Source of the DNA: DASPWV01 sp046727855
Lineage (GTDB): Bacteria; Acidobacteriota; Vicinamibacteria; Vicinamibacterales; UBA2999
DNA length: 47,394 bases
NCBI GenBank assembly: GCA_046727855.1
Contig: JBKPDL010000074.1
Coordinates: forward strand, 1-47,394
Direction: 5' to 3'
This document shows, piece after piece, positions 15,257 to 23,338 of this stretch. The notes beneath the pieces were generated by a model. That model did no database searches. It had not been told where the DNA came from and saw nothing but the letters and a program-made list of their open reading frames with translations. The stretch's first letter is position 1. Each line of letters starts with the position of its first letter. The translations under genes were made by a program, and so were the position numbers.

Positions 15257-16299
15257 TGAAACGCGTGCTTGTCATGGCACTCGCGGGATTGGCCGTCGCG
15301 GCGGTGAACGCTCAAACACCGAGTCTTCCGGAGCCGGTGGCAACCTTTTCGATCCTTGGATATGACCCCGCGACAGGTGAGATCGGCGGCGCAGTGCAGT
15401 CGCGCGTGTTCTCGGTCGGCAACGGTGTGCTCTGGGGCGAAGCGGGCGTTGGCATGGTGGCAACGCAGGCGATCGTGGACGTGAGCTACGGTCCGAAGGC
15501 GCTCGAGTTGCTGCGCGCCGGGAAGCCAGTCGCTGAAATCATCGACACGATCTGGTATGACGATCCGGATCCGCAACCGGAACGATGGACGAAACGCGGC
15601 CGGCAATTCGCGGTGATCGACGCCACGGGGAACGTCGCGGCCTATACCGGTCCGCGTGCCACCGACTGGGCGGGCGATAGACAGGGCAAGTACTGCACCG
15701 CGCAGGGAAACATCCTCGCGGGCGAAGCCGTTGTCGACAACATGGTGAAGGCGTTCGAAGCAACGCCGGGGCACTTGTCGATGCGGTTGATGGCGGCGCT
15801 CGACGGCGGTCAGGCCGGCGGAGGCGACAAGCGTGGCATGCAGTCCGCAGCAATCTTGATCGTTGGTAAAGGCAAAGGCGTGTGGCTGAACAACGATGTC
15901 GTGATGCGGCTGCAGGTGGACGACAGTCCGGAGCCGTTGAAGGAAATGCGCCGGCTCGTCGAGGCGTGGAATCAGCGTCGCGACAAGGGTCAGCAGCAGC
16001 CGGTACGCGGGCGGCCGACTAGATCTTGGAACGAAGAACAAGGGCGGCCCAGCCTTCTTCGACCAACCTCTCGTGCAATTCAAGCACTGCGTAGGCGTTG
16101 CGGACGGCCTCGCGTTCGTTTTCGTCGAATCCGCTCAACACCAACGCACCACCGGGCGCAAGGAGTGATTGGATCGGCGAGGCTGAGGAGATCAGCATTC
16201 CGCCGGTCAGATTCGCCAGGACGAGGTCGGCGCGACCGATTGTCGAGTCCTGCCGAAAGTCGGCGACACGAAACTCAATCACGGGTGGCAAGGCGTTGA
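15256..16299 (+). CDS. DUF1028 protein with antisense-encoded C-terminal tail
   Basis: Secreted protein of the DUF1028 family (Ntn-hydrolase-like fold, function not established). It begins MKRVLVMALAGLAVAAVNAQ, a signal peptide; the mature domain follows (VATFSILGYDPATGEIGGAV, WGEAGVGMVATQAIVDVSYG, YCTAQGNILAGEAVVDNMVKAF). Family homology ends near residue 245 (EMRRLVEAWNQ). The frame then continues about 93 codons through the antisense strand of prmA as an Arg/Ser-rich tail, ending at 16299. A TAG in another frame at about 16020, sharing CTAG with the prmA stop, is probably the ancestral end, so a small indel (real or a sequence error) seems to have removed the stop. Confidence 0.85.
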   Translation: MKRVLVMALAGLAVAAVNAQTPSLPEPVATFSILGYDPATGEIGGAVQSRVFSVGNGVLWGEAGVGMVATQAIVDVSYGPKALELLRAGKPVAEIIDTIWYDDPDPQPERWTKRGRQFAVIDATGNVAAYTGPRATDWAGDRQGKYCTAQGNILAGEAVVDNMVKAFEATPGHLSMRLMAALDGGQAGGGDKRGMQSAAILIVGKGKGVWLNNDVVMRLQVDDSPEPLKEMRRLVEAWNQRRDKGQQQPVRGRPTRSWNEEQGRPSLLRPTSRAIQALRRRCGRPRVRFRRIRSTPTHHRAQGVIGSARLRRSAFRRSDSPGRGRRDRLSSPAESRRHETQSRVARR

Positions 16300-16930
16300 G
16301 CGCGGCGCTCTCGCGCGCGGCGTCGATCGCGTCGGGATCCACGTCGACGGCGACAACTTCGCGCGCCCCCTTTAACGCCGCGGCCATCGCGAGCACGCCG
16401 GAGCCAGTGCCGAGATCGAGCGCGAGCCGGTCCCGCACATCGAGACTCGACAGGGCGCGCAAACACAGGCGCGTCGAGGCGTGATGCCCGGTGCCAAACC
16501 CCCGCGACGGTTCGATCACGATCGTGATGGCATCGCGGTCCGATTGCCTCGGCAAATCCCATGGCGGCGCCACCACGAACACGCCGGCGCGTATGGCAGA
16601 CATCGCGCGCTGCGATCGCGCAGCCCAGTTCTCATCGTCGACATCGACGAACGCAAGCTGCAGCTCGGGAAACTGCGCGCGCAGCTCGGCGGCTGCAGCC
16701 GCACGGTGTGCGGCGCCGTTGAAGAACACCCGCCAGTGGATGGGCGAAGGGGCCGGTTCTGGCGGCAGTGGACACGTCGGATCCCACAGCCCTCCTGGCG
16801 GGAGCGGCGGCGGGACGAGATCTTCGATGGCGGCTGGAGAGTAGTCGTCGAGCGCCGCGGCTACTGCGTCGTCGAGCCCAACCGCTCGCGCCTCGATCTC
16901 GAGAGCGGGCCAGGTCTGGCGATCATCCAA
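16019..16930 (-). CDS. prmA: Ribosomal protein L11 methyltransferase
   Basis: SAM-dependent enzyme that trimethylates lysines and the N-terminus of ribosomal protein L11. The 303-residue protein has the N-terminal substrate-recognition region (about 1-110) and a Rossmann methyltransferase domain: ITIVIEPSRGFGTGHHASTR, motif I LDLGTGSGVLAMAAALKGA, motif II VVAVDVDPDAIDAA and ADLVLANLTGG. The start is TTG at 16930, overlapping the 3' end of dnaJ by 8 bp, with AAGGA upstream inside dnaJ. It is the last gene of the hrcA-grpE-dnaJ-prmA operon. Its 3' third is overlapped antisense by the DUF1028 reading frame. Confidence 0.92.
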   Translation of the reverse strand: MDDRQTWPALEIEARAVGLDDAVAAALDDYSPAAIEDLVPPPLPPGGLWDPTCPLPPEPAPSPIHWRVFFNGAAHRAAAAAELRAQFPELQLAFVDVDDENWAARSQRAMSAIRAGVFVVAPPWDLPRQSDRDAITIVIEPSRGFGTGHHASTRLCLRALSSLDVRDRLALDLGTGSGVLAMAAALKGAREVVAVDVDPDAIDAARESAALNALPPVIEFRVADFRQDSTIGRADLVLANLTGGMLISSASPIQSLLAPGGALVLSGFDENEREAVRNAYAVLELHERLVEEGWAALVLRSKI

Positions 16931-18065
16931 AGATGTCCTTGACCTTGTCGAAGATGTTCCGCTCTTCGGCTTCGCGCGGCCTCGGTTCGAACTCCTGCGG
17001 CGGCAGCGAGGCGGCCAGCTCTTCGAGCAGCTTGCGCTGCTCGCGTGAGAGTTTGCGTGGCGTGATGGCCTGCACGGTCACCAGGAGATCCCCGCGCCCG
17101 CGTCCGCTCACATCGGTGACGCCTTTGCCGCGCAACCGAAACACCGCACCTGTGGTCGTGCCTTCGGGAATTTTCAGCGAGTGCTTGGCGCCTTCGCGAT
17201 CGATCGAGGGCACGCTGATTTCGCCGCCGAGAGCGAGTGTCGTGAAGTTCACTGGAATCTCGCAGGACAGATCGTTGCCGTCGCGGCGGAAGAACGGATG
17301 TTCCTGAACGTGAATGACGACGTACAGATCACCGGGAGGACCGCCGAGCGCGCCCGCTTCGCCTTCATCAGAAAGACGTAGTCGCTGCCCGGTAGCGATA
17401 CCCGCCGGAATTTTGACCGTCAGCCTTCGCATCTTTTCGACGGAACCGGCGCCGTGACATCTCGCACACGGCCTGGTGATGATCTTGCCGGCCCCGTGGC
17501 ACTGTCCGCACGTCCGCGCGACCGTAAAGAATCCCTGTTGATAGCGAAGCTGACCGGTGCCGCGACATTGCGGACAGGTTGTGGGCGCAGAACCCGGAGC
17601 GGCGCCGGATCCGTGACACGTTTCGCACCGTTCGTGCCGCGGAATCTGAATTGATGTTTCCGCACCGTGCGCCGATTGCTCGAATGTGATCTCGAGGTCG
17701 TAGCGCAGATCCGCGCCGCGTTGTGGTCCGCTGCGGCGCCGGCCGCCACCAAAGCCGAAGAGATCGCCGATGCTGCCGAAGATGTCGTCGAACTCGGCGA
17801 AGATCGAGGGGTCGAACCCGCCGGCGCCTGCCCCAGCGCCCGATACGGCTGCATGTCCGAACCGGTCGTAGCGCGCCCGTTTGTCGGCATCGGCGAGCAC
17901 TGCGTAGGCTTCCGCCGCTTCCTTGAATTTCTCTTCAGCGGCTTTGTCGCCCGGATTGCGATCGGGATGGTATTTGAGCGCGAGCTTGCGGTACGCACTC
18001 TTGATGTCGGCATCGCTCGCATCACGTCCGACGCCGAGCACGGTGTAGTAGTCCCGTCTGCTCAC
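16923..18065 (-). CDS. dnaJ: Chaperone protein DnaJ
   Basis: Hsp40 co-chaperone that delivers substrates to DnaK and stimulates its ATPase. 380 residues: J domain 1-70 with HPD at 33-35, Gly/Phe-rich region 71-115, zinc-finger domain about 147-215 with four CxxCxGxG repeats (CETCHGSG, CPQCRGTG, CGQCHGAG, CARCHGAG), and C-terminal substrate-binding domains. The GTG start overlaps the grpE stop as GTGA. No dnaK is in the window. Confidence 0.98.
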   Translation of the reverse strand: MSRRDYYTVLGVGRDASDADIKSAYRKLALKYHPDRNPGDKAAEEKFKEAAEAYAVLADADKRARYDRFGHAAVSGAGAGAGGFDPSIFAEFDDIFGSIGDLFGFGGGRRRSGPQRGADLRYDLEITFEQSAHGAETSIQIPRHERCETCHGSGAAPGSAPTTCPQCRGTGQLRYQQGFFTVARTCGQCHGAGKIITRPCARCHGAGSVEKMRRLTVKIPAGIATGQRLRLSDEGEAGALGGPPGDLYVVIHVQEHPFFRRDGNDLSCEIPVNFTTLALGGEISVPSIDREGAKHSLKIPEGTTTGAVFRLRGKGVTDVSGRGRGDLLVTVQAITPRKLSREQRKLLEELAASLPPQEFEPRPREAEERNIFDKVKDIFG

Positions 18066-18634
18066 GACGCTTTTGCGACCTTGACGAGCGCGGGCCTCAG
18101 CAATCGATCCTTCAACTTGTAGCCCTTCGCAAACTCGGCCACCACCTCGCCCTCGCGCGCGCCGGGCGTCTCTTCGTACGAAACGGCCTGGTGCAGGTTG
18201 GGATCGAAGTCAGCCCCGAGTGCATCGATTGGCGTCACGCCGCGCTTGCGCATCAGTTCGGAGAGCTGACGATGAATCAGCTCGACACCGGCGCGATACA
18301 CGTCCGCTTCGGGCGGAGCCTCGGCTGCGAGCGCGCGCTCGAAGTCGTCCATGATGCTGAGGATGTCGGTGAGCACGTCAGCCGCGGCCCACTCCGTGTG
18401 CTCGCGACGCTCACGTTCGACCCGCTTGCGATAGTTGTCGAACTCGGCGGTCTTTCTGAGCAGCCGATCGTAATAGTCGTCGCGTTCGCCGCGCGTGCGC
18501 GCCAGCTCGTCGCCGACGCTATCCACGGTCTGGCTCTCGCCGCGATCGAGTGATGGATCCACTTCGCCCGCAGCAACCGACGAGGCAGCGTCGGCCGAGG
18601 ACGAAGTCGGCTCGTTTGTATCGTTCTGGCTCAT
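18062..18634 (-). CDS. grpE: Nucleotide exchange factor GrpE
   Basis: Promotes ADP release from DnaK. 190 residues from the ATG at 18634 (MSQNDTNEPTSSS); longer in-frame extension upstream lies inside hrcA and was rejected. An acidic, Ser-rich disordered N-terminus is followed by the long coiled coil (RDDYYDRLLRKTAEFDNYRK) and the beta domain with GVTPIDALGADFDPNLHQAV. The start lies one base after the hrcA stop and the end overlaps dnaJ by four bases, so the three are tightly coupled. Confidence 0.96.
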   Translation of the reverse strand: MSQNDTNEPTSSSADAASSVAAGEVDPSLDRGESQTVDSVGDELARTRGERDDYYDRLLRKTAEFDNYRKRVERERREHTEWAAADVLTDILSIMDDFERALAAEAPPEADVYRAGVELIHRQLSELMRKRGVTPIDALGADFDPNLHQAVSYEETPGAREGEVVAEFAKGYKLKDRLLRPALVKVAKAS

Positions 18635-18635
18635 T

Positions 18636-19688
18636 TCAATTGACGTTGCGAAGAACGTGCCCGATCGCCTGCGCCGCGCCTTCGACAGCGCTGATCGCGC
18701 GCGAGTAGCGCATGCGCGTTGGCCCGAGCACGCCGACCATCCCGGTACTGCGGCCATCGAAATATGTGGACGCTATCAGGCTGAACGGACGCAGCTCCGG
18801 ATCGTTATGTTCCCCACCAATGACGACAGTGATGCCTGGCCCGTCGATGTATTCGTTGAGCAGCCGCACCAGCCGCTGCTTTTCTTCGATCATGCGCAGC
18901 AGCGCGCGCAGTGTCGCCACAGGCAATCCGCTGGCGCTGACGACGCCGTCGAGCAGCGTGTACGCGCCGTCGATGCAGACGGAACTCGGATTTTCCAGAT
19001 TCTCGAGCGTTCGGCTCGCGAGACGCAATGCGAGCCCCAGCAGCTGATCGTACAGCGATCGCTCTTCGCGCAAGCGTTCGAGGATGCCGTCGCGCACTTC
19101 GTCCAACGCGAGACCCGAGAACTCGGAATTGAGGTAACTGGCAGCGTGCACGAGCTCCGAGGGATTCACGGCTTCGCCGATGTCGACCGTCTTCTGCGCG
19201 ACCTGGTTACCGTCGGTGACGACCACGACGAGGATGCGCGTATCGCTGATAGGAACAAAATCAATGCGCTGAAAAATCGCCTTCGAGTTTGCCGGCGAGA
19301 TCGCAAATCCGACCTGACGCGACGCTTCCGACAGGATGTGCGACGCCGTCGAGAGCAGCTCGTCGATCAACGGCCCGTCGCCCGCCTGCTGGCGCACACG
19401 CGCCTCGACGGCCGACGCATCTTTGCTCGCGCGCTTTGCGTCGAGCAGCAGATCGACGTAGAAGCGATAGCCCAAATCTGTCGGGACCCGTCCCGCTGAC
19501 GTGTGCGGCTGCCAGACGTAGCCCATCTCTTCGAGCTGCGCGAGGATGTTGCGAACCGTCGCCGACGAAACCGCGAGGCCAGCTCTACGGGTGAGCGACG
19601 CCGATGCGACAGGAACACCGGTTTCGATGTATTCGCGGATGAGCGCGGCCAGAATACGCCGCGTACGCTCGGACAGCGGAAGCGTCAT
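18636..19688 (-). CDS. hrcA: Heat-inducible transcription repressor HrcA
   Basis: Repressor of class I heat-shock genes that binds CIRCE. 350 residues starting MTLPLSERTRRILAALIREY; N-terminal winged helix (to about residue 75: VSSATVRNILAQLEEMGYV, then PHTSAGRVPTDLGYRFYV) and a C-terminal GAF-like dimerisation domain (GGEHNDPELRPFSLIASTYF, and the end RMRYSRAISAVEGAAQAIGH). It is the first gene of the operon. A CIRCE element abuts its start codon and TATACT lies just beyond, so autoregulation is expected. Confidence 0.96.
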   Translation of the reverse strand: MTLPLSERTRRILAALIREYIETGVPVASASLTRRAGLAVSSATVRNILAQLEEMGYVWQPHTSAGRVPTDLGYRFYVDLLLDAKRASKDASAVEARVRQQAGDGPLIDELLSTASHILSEASRQVGFAISPANSKAIFQRIDFVPISDTRILVVVVTDGNQVAQKTVDIGEAVNPSELVHAASYLNSEFSGLALDEVRDGILERLREERSLYDQLLGLALRLASRTLENLENPSSVCIDGAYTLLDGVVSASGLPVATLRALLRMIEEKQRLVRLLNEYIDGPGITVVIGGEHNDPELRPFSLIASTYFDGRSTGMVGVLGPTRMRYSRAISAVEGAAQAIGHVLRNVN

Positions 19689-19714
19689 TAGCAGTCGGAA
19701 CCCTAGAGTGCTAG
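19688..19714. promoter_or_regulatory. CIRCE operator for the hrcA operon
   Basis: On the coding strand the sequence is CTAGCACTC-N9-GACTGCTAA; the consensus is TTAGCACTC-N9-GAGTGCTAA, so there is one mismatch per arm and the spacer is exactly nine. It sits immediately upstream of hrcA; its last base is the A of the ATG. HrcA bound here would block both the promoter region and translation initiation. Confidence 0.9.
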
Positions 19715-19717
19715 AAA

Positions 19718-19723
19718 AGTATA
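19718..19723 (-). promoter_or_regulatory. -10 box (TATACT) of the hrcA operon
   Basis: Minus-strand TATACT lies three bases upstream of the CIRCE element, so transcription would start within the operator. A clear -35 hexamer was not found. Confidence 0.55.
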
Positions 19724-19741
19724 GCACGCGGATTTCGGCGG

Positions 19742-20763
19742 CTATTCGGCTCGAAGCACCTCGGCCGGTGTGCGTTTCAGGGCACACCGCGCCGGAAAAT
19801 AGGCGGCGGCGGTGGTCACCGTCAGAAGCAGAAGCGACGTCAGCACTACTGTCTTCGGGTCTCGGGCCGGCACTTCGTAGAGCAGGGCTTCGAGGCCGCG
19901 AGTCGCGGCAAAGCTCGCAGCCGCGCCCAGGATGACACCGATGGCCGCAGTCACGACGCCCTGTCGCAGCACCAGACGCAGGAGAGACCCGGGTTCGGCC
20001 CCGATTGCGGCGCGGATGGCCAGCTCGTGTGAGCGTGCCGACGCCGCAGTGGCGCTCACCCCGTACAATCCGATGGTCGCCAGAATCAACACCAGCGCGG
20101 CGAGCGCCAACAGCATCCACGTCATCGCCCGCTGGCGATCGGTCGAGCCGCGCACGATCGCGCTCGTCGTCTGGATGTCGCGTGCGGGGCGCTGCGGATC
20201 GACTTCCGCAACGACGCGTTCGACCGCCCGAGTGAGCGCGCGAGGATCCCCATCGACGAGGACGAAGAAACTGGCGAAGCTCCACGCCGTTTGCGCGTAC
20301 GGTGAATACATTTGCGGGATCGGTTTGGCTTGGACGCCCCGCTGGCGAACATCTGCCACCACACCGACGATCTCGCGCGTGGGTGGCGAAGTGCCGCCCG
20401 GCCGTCCCGAGTAAAAGCGGATGCGCCGGCCGATCGGTTGCTCTCCGGGGAACGCCGTGCGCGCGAATTGCTCGCTCACGATCATCAGGGCGGTGCGTCG
20501 GGAGCGTCGCGCTCGGTGAACGTGCGGCCGGCAAGCAGAGGAATGCCCATGACCTCGAAGTAACCGGCCCCGGCGGGTAGGTCGACGGCGATTGGTTCAC
20601 GGCCAGGGAGTGGAAGCGGTTTGTCGTCCACGGCATAGCGGCCGTCGCACGCATGTCGCCCATTGGTGCGTAGGCGCCCATGGCGGCCGGACGCCGGGTA
20701 GCGAACGAAGCCGTTCCGTGACGGCGTTTGCGAAGCGGACGCGATCGCTCGCCTCGCGATAGG
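19742..20763 (-). pseudogene. Decayed ADOP-type permease fragment
   Basis: The C-terminal half of a second ADOP permease. The last 247 codons (19742-20485) are open and contain the second periplasmic domain tail (IVSEQFARTAFPGEQPIGRR) and three FtsX membrane segments, ending AAAYFPARCALKRTPAEVL. Upstream homology continues in other frames: YFEVMGIPLLAGRTFTERDA ends at TGA in a frame one base off, and AAMGAYAPMGD and DRVRFANAVTERLRSLPGV lie in further frames. At least three frameshifts are therefore present, and the N-terminal half is missing. It ends beside a short repeat cluster. It has no PadR partner. Confidence 0.88.
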
Positions 20764-20772
20764 CTGAGAACT

Positions 20773-20860
20773 GGGAGATCAGGAAGATCGGGGAGGAAAA
20801 GCTGTTCGAGTCCTGATGTCCCGGTCTCCCTGATCTCCCTGATCTCCCTGATCTCCTCCC
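20773..20860. repeat. 9-bp tandem repeat with inverted partner
   Basis: TCTCCCTGA is repeated three times without error (20825-20851), followed by a degenerate copy to 20860. A G-rich, inverted counterpart (GGGAGATCAGGAAGATCGGG and following bases) stands at 20773-20796, so the segment can fold into an imperfect hairpin. It lies exactly between the stop codon of the deaminase gene and the broken end of the ADOP pseudogene. Confidence 0.8.
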
Positions 20861-22183
20861 TCAGAATGCTCGCGCCGCGAGCGCCTCGGCTTGCCGTCGC
20901 GCCTCGTGGGCAATGAGGGACGCATCCTCGCGTGTCAGACGGAAATCGTCGACCAGGATCTCGCCGTCCACGATCGTTGTGCGCACATCGGTCGGACGGG
21001 CGGAGTAGACGAGCGCCGAGAAGGGGTCGGGACTCGTGGCGAGATGCGCGCAATCGCGGTCGACGATGATCAGGTCGGCGCGTTTGCCGATCGCTATCGA
21101 TCCAAGCTCGTCTTCGAGGCCGAGGGCGCGTGCGCCCTCGCGGGTCGCCATCGCCAGCACGTCGCGCGCGCCGAGCGCACCCGGGCGGTATCGCGCGGCT
21201 TGCAACGTCGCCGCCAGGCGCATTTCTGCAAACATGTCGAGCTGGTTGTTGCACGCCGCACCGTCGGCGCCGAGCGATACCGAGATACCGCGTGCGCGCA
21301 TCTCGACAACAGGCGCGATCCCCGACCCGAGCTTCAGATTCGAGCCCGGGCAATGCGACACCTTGACCTGGCGTTCCGCAAGAACCGCCTGTTCGCTGTC
21401 ATCCACCCATACGCAGTGCGCGAGACACAGGCGCGGTGACGCCAGCCCAAGGCCGTCGAAGTACGCGATGTTGCTGCGGCCGGTCATCGCTCGGACGAGC
21501 GCGATTTCGTCGCGATTCTCCGACGCATGTGTGTGGACGAGAAGGTGACGCGCGTGCGAGAGGCGTCCGACTTCTTCGAGCAGTTGGCGGGAGCACGACA
21601 CGGCGAAGCGCGGCGCGAAAGCATACTGCAGGCGGCCGTTGGCACGGCCATGCCAGCGGGCCGCGAGCGCCAGGCTTTCGTCGATCGATGCCTGTGTCTG
21701 TTCGAGAAGCCGCTTGGGGACCTCGGCGTCCGAATCGAGCATGCATTTGCCGACAACCGCACGCACGCCCATTGGTTCGAGCGCCTCGAACACGGCATCA
21801 GTGTCGTGCACCGTTTCCATCGTGAGCGCGGTTGTGGTACCGCCCAACAGCAGCTCGGCGGACGCCAGGCGGGTGGCCGCGCGCAGTGACGCGGGCGTGT
21901 GAGCCGCCTCCATCGGCCAGACCCGCTGCTTGAGCCATTCGAGCAGCGCCAGATCGTCGGCATAGCCGCGAAAGAGCGTCTGACACAGATGAAGATGGGT
22001 GTGGATGAATCCTGGGAGCAGGTAATTACCCGCCGCGTTGATCGTCCGCTCGGCACGCGCGTCGCCCGCGTTGCCGACCGCGGCAATGCGGCCGTTTTCG
22101 ATCAACGCGTCGCCCTCGATTACATCGAAAGCGTCGTTCATTGTCAGGATTGTCGCGTTGCGTATGAGGACAGAGGGCACCAA
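20861..22183 (-). CDS. TRZ/ATZ-family deaminase, probably 5'-deoxyadenosine-type
   Basis: Zinc-dependent amidohydrolase of COG0402, 440 residues, closest in recalled sequence pattern to 5'-deoxyadenosine / S-adenosylhomocysteine deaminases. Composite beta-sandwich parts at both ends flank a TIM barrel. Metal ligands: HTHLH at 61-65, a His in LLVHTHASENRDE, a His in CLAHCVWVDDSE and an Asp in SLGADGAACNNQLDM. The segment CQTLFRGYADDLALLEWLKQ is characteristic of this subgroup. The start is TTG at 22183, with GTG as the next codon an equal possibility; no ribosome-binding site is seen. It follows xdhC by 38 bp on the same strand, which suggests purine salvage or catabolism. Exact substrate cannot be read from sequence. 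Confidence 0.85.
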   Translation of the reverse strand: MVPSVLIRNATILTMNDAFDVIEGDALIENGRIAAVGNAGDARAERTINAAGNYLLPGFIHTHLHLCQTLFRGYADDLALLEWLKQRVWPMEAAHTPASLRAATRLASAELLLGGTTTALTMETVHDTDAVFEALEPMGVRAVVGKCMLDSDAEVPKRLLEQTQASIDESLALAARWHGRANGRLQYAFAPRFAVSCSRQLLEEVGRLSHARHLLVHTHASENRDEIALVRAMTGRSNIAYFDGLGLASPRLCLAHCVWVDDSEQAVLAERQVKVSHCPGSNLKLGSGIAPVVEMRARGISVSLGADGAACNNQLDMFAEMRLAATLQAARYRPGALGARDVLAMATREGARALGLEDELGSIAIGKRADLIIVDRDCAHLATSPDPFSALVYSARPTDVRTTIVDGEILVDDFRLTREDASLIAHEARRQAEALAARAF

Positions 22184-22221
22184 AGCTACTGCAGCCGTCT
22201 CACTTATCGCACCTGCTGCAC

Positions 22222-23067
22222 CTATCGCACCTGGCGTTCAGCCACCTGGAGCTTAGGCATCCAGCGGAGAGACGCCGCGGCGACGGCTTCGCGCTTGCCG
22301 CGGCGCACGGCGATGAGCTCGGCGACGATCGCGACGGCAATTTCCTGAGGCGTGACGGCGCCGATGTCGAGCCCGATCGGCGCGTGGATGTGCTCCAGCT
22401 GATCGACGCGCACGCCTTCTTCGACCAGCACATCGTAGATGCGCTTGACCTTGGCGCGGCTGCCGATCAGCCCGAGATAACGGAGACGCTGCGGCGCGAG
22501 CGCGCGCAGCGCGTCGAGGTCGTGCCGGTGGCCGCGCGTCACGACGACCGCGTAGGCCGCAGGCGGAAGCGTGGTGCGGGCGAGCCACGCCGGAATGTCG
22601 TCCACGACAATGCTGGCGGCGTCGGGAAAGCGCTCGCGGTTCGCGAACTTCTCACGATCGTCGATGACGTGAACCTGGAAACCGGCCTCGTGCGCGACCC
22701 GCCCCACGAACTGTCCGACATGTCCGGCGCCAAAGATATAGACCGCAGGCGAGGGCTCGATCGGCTCGACGAAAATCTCCATCTGACCGCCGCAGATGAG
22801 TCCCGATTCCGCCGCGAAGTCGTCCGCGAGCTCGTAACGAACCGTGAAGGGTTTCCGCGATTTGATCGCCTCGCGCGCTTTCCATAGCGCTTCGTTCTCG
22901 TAGCAGCCGCCGCCGATGGTGCCAACGGTGCGGCCGTCGCTGTAGACGAGCATCTTGGCGCCAACGCGTTGCGGCGTGGACCCGTTGGCCGCAACGATGG
23001 TCACGAGCGCGACTTCTTCGCCGTTTCTGAGGGCTTCGCCCAACGCGGCGAAAACTTCATGGTTCAC
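22222..23067 (-). CDS. XdhC/CoxI-family molybdenum enzyme maturation protein
   Basis: Accessory protein of xanthine-dehydrogenase-type molybdoenzymes, involved in sulfurating and inserting the cofactor. 281 residues from the GTG at 23067 (VNHEVFAALGEALRNGEEVA); the longer upstream frame crosses repeat DNA and was rejected. The N-terminal XdhC domain includes TIVAANGSTPQRVGAKMLVY and GTIGGGCYENEALW; the C-terminal Rossmann domain includes VYIFGAGHVGQFV and the end APIGLDIGAVTPQEIAVAIV. TATAAT lies seven nt before the GTG. No xanthine dehydrogenase subunits are in the window. The 3' end contains a duplicated CAGGTGCGATA just around the stop. Confidence 0.92.
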   Translation of the reverse strand: MNHEVFAALGEALRNGEEVALVTIVAANGSTPQRVGAKMLVYSDGRTVGTIGGGCYENEALWKAREAIKSRKPFTVRYELADDFAAESGLICGGQMEIFVEPIEPSPAVYIFGAGHVGQFVGRVAHEAGFQVHVIDDREKFANRERFPDAASIVVDDIPAWLARTTLPPAAYAVVVTRGHRHDLDALRALAPQRLRYLGLIGSRAKVKRIYDVLVEEGVRVDQLEHIHAPIGLDIGAVTPQEIAVAIVAELIAVRRGKREAVAAASLRWMPKLQVAERQVR

Positions 23068-23074
23068 TGTGATG

Positions 23075-23080
23075 ATTATA
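23075..23080 (-). promoter_or_regulatory. TATAAT -10 box directly before xdhC
   Basis: A consensus TATAAT on the minus strand is separated from the GTG start by seven nt, leaving no room for a ribosome-binding site. No convincing -35 was found. Confidence 0.5.
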
Positions 23081-23146
23081 GCTGCAGGTCGGCAGGGCAG
23101 GGAGGACCCCTGGCTGCGCTTCGCTCGCAGGTTGGCAGGTCCACGT

Positions 23147-23282
23147 GGCGGACTTGCAGGTCCGCCGCTCCCTACCAACGCGGCCCTGAAGGTCCGCGCT
23201 ACGTGAGGCCGCGCGCCGTACGAACGCCGACCTAAAGGTCCGCGCTACGTGAGCCGATGTAGCGCGGAGCTTCAGCTCCGCG
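23147..23282. repeat. Cluster of REP-like palindromes
   Basis: Four related elements stand between the PBP gene and xdhC: GGCGGAC...GTCCGCC at 23147-23166, a half-element GGTCCGCGCTACGTGAG near 23191, a fuller one from about 23229 (GACCTAAAGGTCCGCGCTAC), and a perfect hairpin CGCGGAGC-TTCA-GCTCCGCG at 23263-23282. The family is the same as at 39608 and 41001. The last copy has GAGC/GCTC where others have GACC/GGTC, a paired change that keeps the stem. The 271-bp gap holds no gene. Confidence 0.85.
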
Positions 23283-23338
23283 AGAATGATCGAGGAGCGA
23301 ACGCGCTGAAGCCGCGCGCATCAGGCACACGTGCGACC

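Noticed and set aside
19689..21353. An N-terminal extension of hrcA of more than 500 codons
   Set aside because: It runs through CIRCE, the ADOP pseudogene and part of the deaminase gene. HrcA homology starts at the ATG at 19688.
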